64,000 bases of DNA, taken from contig JAIRPK010000017.1 in NCBI GenBank assembly GCA_031257015.1, positions 1 to 64,000 on the forward strand. Reading direction: 5' to 3'. This document shows, piece by piece, positions 50,217 to 60,254 of this stretch. How positions within the stretch are numbered: position 1 is the first letter of the stretch; every line of letters begins with the position of its first letter. Below the pieces are notes generated by a model that saw only the letters and a program-made list of their open reading frames with translations, was not told the DNA's origin and made no database searches. The position numbers and the translations under genes were made by a program. The stretch is from Tannerellaceae bacterium. Its GTDB lineage: Bacteria > Bacteroidota > Bacteroidia > Bacteroidales > Tannerellaceae.

Positions 50217-52106
50217 TTACTTGCTTGCTGCTTTCACTATCCATCCAAGAACAATTCCGGCAGTAACTCCAATGATAATAGGACCGGTTCCGCCAACTAT
50301 TACCCCTATTACTCCGCCTATAAAACCAAATATCCACCACGCATTTGAAAGGAACCAGGGTATCTTTTTCCACCATTTCAAATAACTCACTTCAGGAACG
50401 CATGGCTGGTATAAAAGTTTAAAAACTGTGTCAACTAGCTTTTTATACTTGGAGAGTTGTTTATTATTTGTTGATTCTTTAATTATCCCAACTATTTGAT
50501 CGGGGAACTGCATTTGTATCGACTTCACAACATTCCGGCTCAATGATTCATACCGGGACATATTATTGTTATGGAGCCAATCGAGCATTTTTTTTACTTC
50601 TTTCAAGAACGCTATTTTCTGTAATAATGCCGTTTCTTTTACCTTTTTTAGCAAGGCTAATATTTGCTTCTTATTACTATCGTCAGCAATGCTCTTTGCC
50701 ATATCCAGCAAGTGGATAACTTTCACATAAAAGTCTTCATTTTGAACGTTTTTATGACAGTAGTCAAAAAAAAGACCCGAACATAACACGAGTTCCTGTA
50801 CAACTTCGTTAGCCATTTTCATTAACGTCTTGCGAAAATCATTCATGTTTGGGATTTTCTCAACACTGTCTGCTAATTCGTTTAACAGACGAAGTATGTC
50901 TTTGGTGTTTTCGTATAGTGTTTTCCCTGCATCGTAAGCGGCAGCGGCTTTATCTTCGCGTTTTTTTCTACAAATAGCTATTTCAGCTTCGATATTTATT
51001 TTACCCTCTGGCTTTTCACCTATTGGAGCTTTTTTCTTTCCATTCCCTGGCTCCTCTTCCTTTCTCCCACCTCCAATATCATCAAGATTTTTCATGTCAT
51101 TCTCTATTTGCACTTTCAGTTGCATCCCCGCAGCAGTATCCTTCGCAAAAGTTATCAGCTCCTTCGCTTTTTTATAGTCGTTGCTTTTGTTAAAAAAATC
51201 AATTGAGCAAAGTCTGAGTTCTATTGCGACTTCATCGGCAACAGATGTATAGTGAAGCTCTTCGCAGTATGCTTTTATTTGATCCAATTGTTTTTTTGTG
51301 TTCTCATGAAGCGCCTTGCCGGCAGTGTAGGTATCGGAGGGTTTTTCTTCTCTCTTGCTCTTTGCTCTCTTGCTCTTTGCTTTTTGTATTTCAGCTTTGA
51401 CATCTTCTGTCGTTTGCGTGGAGTGCAACTGTTTGAAGAAATCGTCTTTGGATACAAATTTAAGGCCTTGCAACAGCGATCTGAATCTAGGCAAAGTTAA
51501 AATTGAGTTTTTTTGTTTTATCTCCTTTCCAACTTCTTCCAAAAAATAGTATTGCTGCTCTTTGGCTGTGGTTTTGAAGTACTTGTCGATCGCCTTCTCT
51601 GTAAACGAGCTGAAATACCCACTTTCAATAAATTTGAGATTGGCAACGATTGCGTGCTCTTTATTGCCGTTCTGGCGAAGCATCTCAAGCACAAACAGAT
51701 TGTGATAAGCTGAAAAGTTACGCTCTGTTATATCTCGCCAGTATCGCTTCCCACCTCTGGTTTCGGCAACAACGTTGTTCCAGACGTTAAATGCGTGTTC
51801 AATATCCATGTTGTTGTCTTTCAAACTTTCAAAGGCGGCTTCGTCGGTAATATCATAGCCGTTCCAGAACCAGAAAAGCGACCATTGCATTTTTTGTGTA
51901 TCCGTGTCGAGATTTGAACGTGCTTCTTGAACAGTATCAACAGTACGGTTTAACGTTCCGAGTGAAGGGAAACTGAAATCGATAGGCAGCGGTATCCCTG
52001 CTTTAATAAGCTGTATCAGACGGTTGGCAGCTTCTCTAATTTGATTGTTACTTGCACCGGCAAGGATGCCGAGGATGCGGTAGGGGTTGTTTAAAATGTT
52101 CTCCAT
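50217..52106 (-). CDS. J-like membrane protein of the Hsp70 cluster
   Basis: The 629-residue protein starts NNPYRILGILAGASNNQIRE, which matches helices I-II of a J-domain (..YYEILGV...AS..EIK.AY). No HPD follows at the expected place (KAGIPLPIDFS instead), so it may not stimulate Hsp70 in the usual way. Two related helical repeats follow: AGKALHENTKKQLDQI (about residue 265) and AGKTLYENTKDILRLL (about residue 390), each preceded by a charged linker. The C-terminal end has two membrane segments (about 580-600 and 605-623, GFIGGVIGVIVGGTGPIII and VTAGIVLGWIV). First gene of the minus-strand group. J-like proteins with this start are known next to Hsp70-like genes in this phylum. Confidence 0.75.
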   Translation of the reverse strand: MENILNNPYRILGILAGASNNQIREAANRLIQLIKAGIPLPIDFSFPSLGTLNRTVDTVQEARSNLDTDTQKMQWSLFWFWNGYDITDEAAFESLKDNNMDIEHAFNVWNNVVAETRGGKRYWRDITERNFSAYHNLFVLEMLRQNGNKEHAIVANLKFIESGYFSSFTEKAIDKYFKTTAKEQQYYFLEEVGKEIKQKNSILTLPRFRSLLQGLKFVSKDDFFKQLHSTQTTEDVKAEIQKAKSKRAKSKREEKPSDTYTAGKALHENTKKQLDQIKAYCEELHYTSVADEVAIELRLCSIDFFNKSNDYKKAKELITFAKDTAAGMQLKVQIENDMKNLDDIGGGRKEEEPGNGKKKAPIGEKPEGKINIEAEIAICRKKREDKAAAAYDAGKTLYENTKDILRLLNELADSVEKIPNMNDFRKTLMKMANEVVQELVLCSGLFFDYCHKNVQNEDFYVKVIHLLDMAKSIADDSNKKQILALLKKVKETALLQKIAFLKEVKKMLDWLHNNNMSRYESLSRNVVKSIQMQFPDQIVGIIKESTNNKQLSKYKKLVDTVFKLLYQPCVPEVSYLKWWKKIPWFLSNAWWIFGFIGGVIGVIVGGTGPIIIGVTAGIVLGWIVKAASK

Positions 52107-52158
52107 GTTGTATATCGGTTTGTGTAGAGGTTGGCTCTACGGTGAGTATTATTCCTTG

Positions 52159-52187
52159 CAGTCAGCCATTTCGGAAATGGCTGACTG
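52159..52187. promoter_or_regulatory. Perfect 29-bp dyad upstream of the Hsp70 cluster
   Basis: CAGTCAGCCATTTC and GAAATGGCTGACTG flank a single central G. The dyad ends 53 bp before the ATG of the J-like gene. It could be an operator for a dimeric repressor or a hairpin in the leader. No -7 box is obvious next to it. Confidence 0.6.
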
Positions 52188-52838
52188 TGTCTTCGTCAAG
52201 AGAGAGGATAAATGGCCAGTTGCATTTGCTTCGCTGCCTGTGTTGACAGAAACAACTCGTAGAGCGTTTCGGACGTTCTGCGATATGATTAGCGATTTCC
52301 TTCGCCTAGCGGAGGAACATCGTGCGGCAATTTTCGAGTTCGGAAAGCTGCCTGTTTGTGGTTCGGATGTCATGTTCGTCTAAAAAATTAACTGCACATA
52401 GGTACTAATTTGATGGCTTGAGTCAGTATTGAATATTTAAAGGAACGTTTAAATATTCAATGATGTAAAGTTAGGAAAAAATTGAAACGGCCTATTCTGA
52501 ACACGATTTTTTTATTGAAAAACGATCTTCAATCATGTTAATTTAAACGTTCGTTTTTGCCGACATAGCTTTTTAGGATGTAACAATCTGGCAGCCAGCT
52601 ATTTTTACTCATTTTTTTTGCAAAATCAGAGCAGTTTCGAGGCTTCCCGAAGCAGTTCTTTTTTCTTCATTGAATATAATTCCATGCTCCGAAGGTGTTT
52701 AGACATCTTCGGAAAATGCTAGGAGATGTTTGGGAGGCATTGGCATGTTTAGCGGACAACATGTTTGGAACAATCGTTGCCGACGATAAATATGCTGGCT
52801 CCAAGGCTTTTATGAAACGAGAAAAGACGGGGGGGGGG
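52188..52838. other. 650-bp region between the Hsp70 cluster and sprA, no convincing gene
   Basis: It contains the inverted repeat at 52429-52460 and a run of ten G (52829-52838) that directly abuts the sprA stop. A plus-strand frame at 52087-52383 is open but starts inside the J-like gene and has no recognisable motif. Nothing else is evident. Confidence 0.55.
52429..52460. repeat. 13-bp perfect inverted repeat
   Basis: TTGAATATTTAAA (52429-52441) and TTTAAATATTCAA (52448-52460) are separated by 6 bp (GGAACG). It is AT-rich and lies in the non-coding gap. It may be a terminator or a protein-binding dyad, but no T run follows. Confidence 0.6.
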
Positions 52839-55800
52839 TTATTGGGTGAGGGAGAAGCGGATGCTGACGCCGTAGTCGGCATTTGAGGTGGGGTATGCGG
52901 CAGCGGATATGAGGGGATTGTTCCTTTGGAGGTTGTAGAAGGCGCGGAGGTTGAGGGAGCGGCTGACACCATAGTCAGCGGAGAATTGGATGGTTTGCCC
53001 GATGTTTCCGCTGGTGGCTTGCGCGGATGCGTCCTGAATCTTGCGGATGAGGGATTGCATCTTTGTGTATTTATAGTCAATGCGGAGGTTGAGGTCGTTG
53101 CTGAAATCTTGGCTGGCTTTTATTCTTAGCAGCTTGTTAAACTCAGTAAGCTTATATCCCAGTCCGACGGTGATGCCGTTGGTTATGGCTTCGACGAGAT
53201 GGAAGGAAGAGATGTTAAGGTTTAACATTCTTGTCCGGTCGTAGCTTGTGCGCATGGTGATGTTGTTGACGAGGGTTCCGTCAAGGCCAAGGAGTGGACT
53301 GAATCCTTCGGATATGGATACGCCGACGATGCTGTTTTGTGCGGAGGGGGCTGGATTGCCTGTGAATGGGTCCTGGATGAATCCGAATCCATTGTTTCCG
53401 ACACTGACCCAGTTGAGCTGGGAAGAGTATGCGCCGACGTTATATGTGCTGCGGTATTGATGGCTAAGTACGAGGCTTTTGAAATGCTGCTTGATGAGAG
53501 GTATTTTGCCCAGGCCGTCGTAGCTTATCCTCCAATTGGGGAGGATGGAGAGGAGGCTGGGGAATGGGGAGAGGGAAATGCTTGATGCGGAGCGACCGCC
53601 GTAGGCTGCAAGGAAGGCGGGGATGAGAACTTCGGTGGAGTTTATATTGACATTGCCGTTGGCAAGGGATGGATTGTATGGTTGTCCGGCCAGTGATGAG
53701 CCTTGGAGGAAGCCGGCGTTGGGGTAGTTGAGGGCGGAGTAGTTTCTTTCCAGTCTTGCAGCTATGGCGTTGCGGTTGGCGAGGAATTTAGCGAAGGTTT
53801 TGGAGGCGTAGTTATTGCTTGCATCGCCCATGCTTTCAAATGCGGAGCCAATGGAGAGCATACTTATTGAGAAGCTTCCTCCTCGGAGTTCGGGCATCCC
53901 GTTGTACATGTACTGTATTTCGGTGTTCCTTGTGTCTGTGCGGTTGGCGGAGAGGTCTATTTTAAGCCCGGAGAAGGGTTCGAGGCTTACATTGGCGACG
54001 AGGGTTGCTGCGTTATTTATCATTGCGGGCGTTATGTTGTTACGGTTCATGACGAGCCAGTCTTTTTGGGAGAGTTCGTCTATGTAGCGTCTGCTGACGT
54101 TGCCAAAGGCGAATCCCAGACCTGGAGCCAGGCCTGAGGATGAACTCCCTTGTCCGAACATGCCGCCTATTGCGGGGCGATAACCGGGTATCATCATTCC
54201 GTCCGTGATGGTGTATTGCAGGTTCAGCCGTTTGAGCATCATCATGAAGAGGAGGGCGTTCTCGCCGACTTGCCTAGCAATGCCATCTCCTTTTGGGGGA
54301 GCGTATGTGAGGGTAACGGTGAGGGTAACGGTGTCGCGGTTTTCTATTTTGAGCTTGTTGTAATCAACAGTTTTGTGTTTTAGCCGGTATATTCGGCCAG
54401 CGGATGTTCTGGCACGGATGTTTACGTCTTTGGTTAACATGCCGTGTTCAAGGATGGTTGCACTGTCTGGGCTTAGCTTGATGGTGCGTTCGATTTTTGT
54501 GCCGTTTGTTTTTTTTATGGGGACAGCTCGGTTGTTTCCGTTATGTTTTTGGTTAAGTTCTTTCAGGGGCTTTATTTTATTATAGAGAGAACTGAAATTA
54601 ACGTTGGCAGTGGCTCCGATTATTCTTTGGTTTTTTATAGTGTTTCCGATTTCGATTCTGTCTTCAACGGCGGCTCCTCTGTCCCAATTGTATGTTGCGG
54701 AGTATTCTGCCTGCGCGTTTATCCATTCGAGGGCGGGTATATAGGTAAACGGGAGAGTATAAGAGGCTTTGAATGTTTGGTCATAGCGTAGGGGGGTTCC
54801 CATTTGTGCGATGCTTTGGCGGACGGAATCTTTCCATATTTCGTACTGGTCGGGGTTGAGTTGTTTGTTGACTTGGATGCGAGGCTCTTCGATGCGGGCG
54901 TTAGTACCTGAAGTGAAGGTGGCTTTGAGATTGTTGGTGAAATTCCATGAGAGGCTGAAGGCGCGATCCCAGAGGAAGTTCTGACTGAAGGAGAGAAGGT
55001 TTCTTTTATCTTGAGCGGATTGTACTATGCTGTTAAGATTGCGCATTTGTATTTCGTAGTAGTTGCGCATCATTGAGGTCTGGAAGCTGATGTTGGAGGG
55101 AAGGTAGCTGAAAGCTAATTGTTTTATATATCGCGTGTATCCGTTGCTTTTGGAGATGTTCGCGAATGGGCGGTAGGGGGGGATATAGGGACTGTATGCG
55201 TATGCGAAATTGCCTCGGTAGTCGAGGGTGGTTTCATATTCGACATCTGGGCGGTAGCGATTGTTTTCGCTAAATGCGTATCCAATACTGAAGTTTGCCG
55301 GATCGTACGGCATGGGGGTTTTGCTTCGAATATCGACTTTTACGTTGTTAAACGAAATGCTTCGGACGATGGATTTTTCGCGGGCAAAGCTTAGGATGGA
55401 ATCTTTTTCTGATTTTTTTGCTACGGCGTCTAAGGCTTCGCTTAGGGTTATGTCCTGGTCAAGTGGATTGTATTTGGGGTCGGTTATTTCTTTTGCGAGG
55501 GTGTAGTAGAGTGGTATGCTTACTTTGGCTTCTTTGGGAAAGAATTTGCCCAGCTCTACATTTGTGGCGATGCTATATTGGGTGTAATCGTCCATTCGCC
55601 GCTGATTGACGGACTGTTCCAATCCTCCGAAGCCGGATGTTTCGATGCGTCCGGAGAGATTCACGGTTCCCAGGTCGGAGAGAGCCAGATTTAATGAGGC
55701 GTTGGCAGCCCATCCTCCTTCTTCGTTGAAATCGGTCAGCCGGAGTTCATTTATCCATACTTCAGCGCTTTTGGGGGCTTTTGCATTGTTGCGGACGCCG

Positions 55801-58800
55801 ACCATTATTACTTTGACTTCAGAAAGGGTGGGATTGCCGACTACAGTGATTTTGTTGTTGATATTATCGGGGTCGAAGTCGGAGTAAGGTATTTGATAAC
55901 CTACACCTGATAGCCCCATACGCTTGTCACGGTTTCGCTTTAACTTGAGGTTAGTAAGTATTTCAAAGCGGAAGTCCAACATGTTTTGTCTAGGCCAGAC
56001 TGTTTCCTGATCAGAGACATTGTAACTATTATAGTTATCTCTATGCGGCGTCATTTTGAGGGGAACTTCGTACTCGTAATAATTATTCCTGTAATCAGAG
56101 CCAAGGCGAATGAAGACGGATAGTTCCGAATCGTCCGGCCTGGTAAATTCATCGTTGATGAGCGTTTCTGCATGACTGAAGAGTTGCATGCGTTTGTATT
56201 GCCTCATGTCGTAAAACGCACTTTTGTATATAGCTCTTGCGTCTTGCGAACCGAGGTTCATGATTTTCATGGATAGAGATTGCTCGTTTTGCTGCACGAG
56301 GTTAGGCTGCCCGGGGTCAATCATGCGGGTTACTCCTGGAGGAAGGACGTAATTAACCGGCTGGCGACTGCTATTTTCTTCTATGTTTACTGACGATACG
56401 TCGAGCGTGGCTCCTGCAGAGGGAGCTGCGGACGGACTTGATAAATCCTGCGTGTATGTTCTCCATTCACTTCTGACTAGCTGAAATGTGCCGAAGCGCA
56501 GAATGGTAGTGTCCCGGAAGCCTGTCATGTACATGCGCATGAAACGGATGGTTTTAAAGTCGCGTATGGAACCTATCGCTTTTGTGTATTGCTTTACGGG
56601 AATTTTGAACTGGTACCAGCGGACGGTCTCCGTTTTGCCGTTTTCCAATCTTACGTTTGCATCGTGTGCATCTACGATAAAATTGTTTCCGACTTTCATA
56701 TTTTCAGGACGAAGTGATATTTTGTATTGAAAATATCGTTCGTTTTCGTTCATGGTATTGTCTTGGTTGAGGTCTTCCACATCAGGGGTGGTGCGGGCAG
56801 CCATGTTGTAGTTTTGCCCTTCGGATATGGCGCTGTTGCCTTCGGTGCCGTTGTAGTACTTGTATCTTTCGATGATGCCGGCTTCGTCGCGGTCAAGGTC
56901 AGCGCCACGGTAATGACGGAAGTTGTCGCCGGCCGGGTCGCTTAGGAATGGGGTTAATGCTTCGGGTGTCAACTTGGACTGAAGTTTTATCAGATAATCG
57001 CGGTAAGCAGGATATTGAGCCTCTTCTTCAGATGATAGTCCGTTTAAGCCCACATCTTGAAGACGGCGTGAACCGACAGAGTTGTCAAAAGCGTAAACTG
57101 TGCTTTGTAGGCGGGGTACTTTTCCCCAAACGGTGTAATCCACCTTGGATGTGTCTCCGTCTATTGGAAGGCCGTTCTCAAAGAACTTCTTTTCATCCTT
57201 CAGTACATCCTCGGATATTTCTCCCAAGTTGAAATACAGCTCGCCACCGGTAGATTGAGGCTTATATATAAACGGGTCGAGCACCCAGAACTCGATGAAC
57301 TCGATGTTGGCGGTTTCAAAATCGCTTTGGTCGATCTTGCGCATCATTCCTCCCCAACGCTTTTCTGGATTCATCAACGTGCCATCGGGGTTAATTCCTT
57401 CGGCGTCCAAATTGTAGGGACCTCTTGTATTGGGATAGAAGGCGACGTTGAGGGACTGGATGGTATTAGCTTCGTTCATGGTAAGGTTTCGGTTTGGGAA
57501 CAACTCGTCAACATATATGGCACGAACATAATGGTTGGACAGCTGCTCCTTGTCTCTCTTTATGTGGGCGGGAACTTGTGTCGAGTTCGGGCGAGTGAAG
57601 AGACCGTCGATATAATACCATGCCATGAGCGCTCTGTTCTTTCCATAGTCGATATTATTAACTAATGACGCTTCTTGGAAACGCTTGTCCGCGCCGTCCT
57701 CCAAAGGAACGCTGGAGAGATTCCATGGATACGGGTCGCGGAGTTCAAAACCGTTTTGCGTTGATTCAAAGTCGTCTAGATAAGTATATTTCCCTGTGTA
57801 TTGGTTCTCATAATGCCCGGCTATGAGGTGAGCGAACTCGGCGTTGAAGGATATTTGGCTGGGGGCGGTCAGTTCCAGCAAGGGGATTTTGTCCAGCACA
57901 TTCGTGAGCCACTGACTTTCTGTTTTGAATGAAGTATTCATGCCCCATAAAGTATTTCGCACAGATTCGTCTCCAAAAGTTGTTTTAGTAGTGAGCGGCA
58001 TTTCGGAGAGGTGCATGATTGTTGCTCCGAGGCTGAAGTTTTTGCTGAATTGATAATTCATGTCTAAACCAAGCATGGTTTTGCGCTGGCGGTTATAGAA
58101 GGATTGGTTTTCAAGATCGACATTAATGGGTGTTCCACTTGCTACGACGCCGTCGTTTAGGATAGTGACTATGCCTGATGCGTAATCGACTATGTAGTCA
58201 ACATTCTCGATCAGAGTTTGCCCGCCGGCTGTGACTCTTACTGAACCTCTGGCGACGTTACCCATGCCTAACTGTATTTCCGAGCCAGACGAGGCTTTAT
58301 ATTCGCCACGGAGGATAAACTTGTTCTTCTCTGCTATTTGGCTTGCATAGTTTAATGTCGAATCGTAGAGTTCCTGAAAGACATATTTGTCAGCTATGGA
58401 TGGATTGCCTATCTTTTTATGCAGATGAGAGCCAAATGGCTCTACTACGGGGAAGATTATTTTGCCGCTGGTTGGCAATATAGTTACGCCTTCTACAAAA
58501 TCGTAGAAGCCATCTGGAAACGGCTCATTCCTCTGGTCTAGCCTGTCAAGACTCAATACGCGCAACAACAGCTGATCTTTGATGTCGCCCTCTGATATAT
58601 AATTAAGATATGTACCAGTTGTATCGTTTTGGTAGAGAACGTCGAGGCGGAAACGGTCTTTCTGGACGGAATAGGCATCGAGGGAGTAAACGTTTTTCAT
58701 CATCAAATCCCAGAATATCATATCGGGCGACATGGATGTGCCTTTGAGCAGTTTAACATAGAGGTTTTCGGTCGTCCCTCTGGCATTGTCGGTGGAAAAC

Positions 58801-60254
58801 TCGCCGACTTTATAGGCTGTACCATTATATTGAAAGTCGTATGCGACAGCTAAGACTTCGTCTGGTTGCAGGGAAGTATTCAGAGAAATATATCCCAACT
58901 GACGATTTACGGTATAATCAGCTTCCGACAGAAGGCGGGCGTTTTCTATCTTCTCATAATCTCTGGCGCCAACCATAATTGGCGATAATACCTGATTAAC
59001 GCTGCTGCCTGAACGAGCATCGGCAAACTCAGAGAGCAAGCGGTTATAGAGCGTGTTTGCATTGTTATATGGTATCTCAAGCGTTCCTTGGGGGGTAACC
59101 ACTGTCACATTGCCTATTTTGTTATGCTCGCCGAGGTCGGTAAAGGCTACTACATTGCGTGCCTGATCGAAGCTGCTCCTCTTATTGGTTATCCATACTT
59201 CGACGCGGTTAATGGTTACGGAGGAACGTATGTAAGGAAGTTTTTCAAGAGCGTAATCGTAATTATCGCGGAAATAATGGCCTAGAAAAAAATGGCGGTT
59301 CTCGTCGTATTTGTCAATACGTATCTCAAAAGGGCGAGTCTGGGCGCCGCCCTTTGACTTTACGCTCTGTGATTGCGTTGACTGCTGGGCAAACAAGGCA
59401 TTTAGGCGGAGCTTGCCGAATTGAAGATCCGTCTTGACTCCAAATAACGAGGCTCCGCCGTGAATTAGGGAATTATTTGTGCGCATGCTCACGTTGCCGG
59501 CTTCCAGGGACTTGATTATTTCGTCTTCTTCGCCGTTGTAGGCCAAGCGTAGCTGCTTGGAATCGAAATCGAATGATGTTTCGGTGTTGTAGTTCATATT
59601 GAACTTGATTTTTGTCCCTACGCTCGCCTGGACGTTGAACTGTATGTCCTGGTCGAAGTTGAAATAAGTGCGGCTGCGTGCTCTTAGCGGTAACGAGGGA
59701 TTACTTGTTTTGTTTTGCTTCAATCCGAGCTTAATTTCAGCCGAACCTTGGGGGCGAAGATGAACTCCTCCTTTGCCGAAGAGGCGTTCGCCTATACTAC
59801 CAAGGTCAAACTGCATGTCCATGAGATTAAACTCCTTGCTGGCTTCTTGAAGAAATGCTTCTTCGTTTTTCCTCTTAAAGTACATGCGAAGAGATTGGTG
59901 CATGTCGTAATCACGATATTCCTCCGGCGTCAACATCAGCGGGGTTCCGATGTCCATATCGCCTATCTTAGTGCGGAACAGATAAACACCTGTGTTTATA
60001 TCGTATTCGACACTGGTCTTTACATTTTCCGGTTCCTTTAGATCTGCTGGTGATTGCTGCAGAATGTCTTCATATTTATCAGGCATGGTTTTGGAAACGG
60101 GATAGCGTGCCGGTGGGACTGTGTCTTCGCTGTGAACGATTGGCGCCCGGAGAGCAGGAAAAACCAAACCGGTACCGGCGTTGAGCGTGAATACAACGAC
60201 CGTGAAAAGCACAACTATCGTCAGGCTTATATATATTATTATGCGGACTTTCAT
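52839..60254 (-). CDS. sprA: T9SS outer-membrane translocon SprA/Sov
   Basis: SprA (Sov in Porphyromonas) is the very large outer-membrane barrel through which type IX cargo crosses. The 2471-residue protein has the expected size. It has an N-terminal hydrophobic signal (MKVRIIIYISLTIVVLFTVV) and SprA-type segments: YDINTGVYLFRTKIGDMDIG, GSAEIKLGLKQNKTSNPSLP, FNFDQDIQFNVQASVGTKI, and EIRIDKYDENRHFFLGHYFR. The C terminus ends in an aromatic barrel-type strand (YGVSIRFSLTQ). It is encoded directly after ruvA (stop TAA abutting ATG), the conserved ruvA-sprA pair. A run of ten C in the transcript follows the stop codon. Confidence 0.96.
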   Translation of the reverse strand: MKVRIIIYISLTIVVLFTVVVFTLNAGTGLVFPALRAPIVHSEDTVPPARYPVSKTMPDKYEDILQQSPADLKEPENVKTSVEYDINTGVYLFRTKIGDMDIGTPLMLTPEEYRDYDMHQSLRMYFKRKNEEAFLQEASKEFNLMDMQFDLGSIGERLFGKGGVHLRPQGSAEIKLGLKQNKTSNPSLPLRARSRTYFNFDQDIQFNVQASVGTKIKFNMNYNTETSFDFDSKQLRLAYNGEEDEIIKSLEAGNVSMRTNNSLIHGGASLFGVKTDLQFGKLRLNALFAQQSTQSQSVKSKGGAQTRPFEIRIDKYDENRHFFLGHYFRDNYDYALEKLPYIRSSVTINRVEVWITNKRSSFDQARNVVAFTDLGEHNKIGNVTVVTPQGTLEIPYNNANTLYNRLLSEFADARSGSSVNQVLSPIMVGARDYEKIENARLLSEADYTVNRQLGYISLNTSLQPDEVLAVAYDFQYNGTAYKVGEFSTDNARGTTENLYVKLLKGTSMSPDMIFWDLMMKNVYSLDAYSVQKDRFRLDVLYQNDTTGTYLNYISEGDIKDQLLLRVLSLDRLDQRNEPFPDGFYDFVEGVTILPTSGKIIFPVVEPFGSHLHKKIGNPSIADKYVFQELYDSTLNYASQIAEKNKFILRGEYKASSGSEIQLGMGNVARGSVRVTAGGQTLIENVDYIVDYASGIVTILNDGVVASGTPINVDLENQSFYNRQRKTMLGLDMNYQFSKNFSLGATIMHLSEMPLTTKTTFGDESVRNTLWGMNTSFKTESQWLTNVLDKIPLLELTAPSQISFNAEFAHLIAGHYENQYTGKYTYLDDFESTQNGFELRDPYPWNLSSVPLEDGADKRFQEASLVNNIDYGKNRALMAWYYIDGLFTRPNSTQVPAHIKRDKEQLSNHYVRAIYVDELFPNRNLTMNEANTIQSLNVAFYPNTRGPYNLDAEGINPDGTLMNPEKRWGGMMRKIDQSDFETANIEFIEFWVLDPFIYKPQSTGGELYFNLGEISEDVLKDEKKFFENGLPIDGDTSKVDYTVWGKVPRLQSTVYAFDNSVGSRRLQDVGLNGLSSEEEAQYPAYRDYLIKLQSKLTPEALTPFLSDPAGDNFRHYRGADLDRDEAGIIERYKYYNGTEGNSAISEGQNYNMAARTTPDVEDLNQDNTMNENERYFQYKISLRPENMKVGNNFIVDAHDANVRLENGKTETVRWYQFKIPVKQYTKAIGSIRDFKTIRFMRMYMTGFRDTTILRFGTFQLVRSEWRTYTQDLSSPSAAPSAGATLDVSSVNIEENSSRQPVNYVLPPGVTRMIDPGQPNLVQQNEQSLSMKIMNLGSQDARAIYKSAFYDMRQYKRMQLFSHAETLINDEFTRPDDSELSVFIRLGSDYRNNYYEYEVPLKMTPHRDNYNSYNVSDQETVWPRQNMLDFRFEILTNLKLKRNRDKRMGLSGVGYQIPYSDFDPDNINNKITVVGNPTLSEVKVIMVGVRNNAKAPKSAEVWINELRLTDFNEEGGWAANASLNLALSDLGTVNLSGRIETSGFGGLEQSVNQRRMDDYTQYSIATNVELGKFFPKEAKVSIPLYYTLAKEITDPKYNPLDQDITLSEALDAVAKKSEKDSILSFAREKSIVRSISFNNVKVDIRSKTPMPYDPANFSIGYAFSENNRYRPDVEYETTLDYRGNFAYAYSPYIPPYRPFANISKSNGYTRYIKQLAFSYLPSNISFQTSMMRNYYEIQMRNLNSIVQSAQDKRNLLSFSQNFLWDRAFSLSWNFTNNLKATFTSGTNARIEEPRIQVNKQLNPDQYEIWKDSVRQSIAQMGTPLRYDQTFKASYTLPFTYIPALEWINAQAEYSATYNWDRGAAVEDRIEIGNTIKNQRIIGATANVNFSSLYNKIKPLKELNQKHNGNNRAVPIKKTNGTKIERTIKLSPDSATILEHGMLTKDVNIRARTSAGRIYRLKHKTVDYNKLKIENRDTVTLTVTLTYAPPKGDGIARQVGENALLFMMMLKRLNLQYTITDGMMIPGYRPAIGGMFGQGSSSSGLAPGLGFAFGNVSRRYIDELSQKDWLVMNRNNITPAMINNAATLVANVSLEPFSGLKIDLSANRTDTRNTEIQYMYNGMPELRGGSFSISMLSIGSAFESMGDASNNYASKTFAKFLANRNAIAARLERNYSALNYPNAGFLQGSSLAGQPYNPSLANGNVNINSTEVLIPAFLAAYGGRSASSISLSPFPSLLSILPNWRISYDGLGKIPLIKQHFKSLVLSHQYRSTYNVGAYSSQLNWVSVGNNGFGFIQDPFTGNPAPSAQNSIVGVSISEGFSPLLGLDGTLVNNITMRTSYDRTRMLNLNISSFHLVEAITNGITVGLGYKLTEFNKLLRIKASQDFSNDLNLRIDYKYTKMQSLIRKIQDASAQATSGNIGQTIQFSADYGVSRSLNLRAFYNLQRNNPLISAAAYPTSNADYGVSIRFSLTQ

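Noticed and set aside
52087-52383. Plus-strand frame upstream of the Hsp70 cluster
   Set aside because: It starts inside the J-like gene in antisense, spans the dyad and shows no recognisable motif or promoter.
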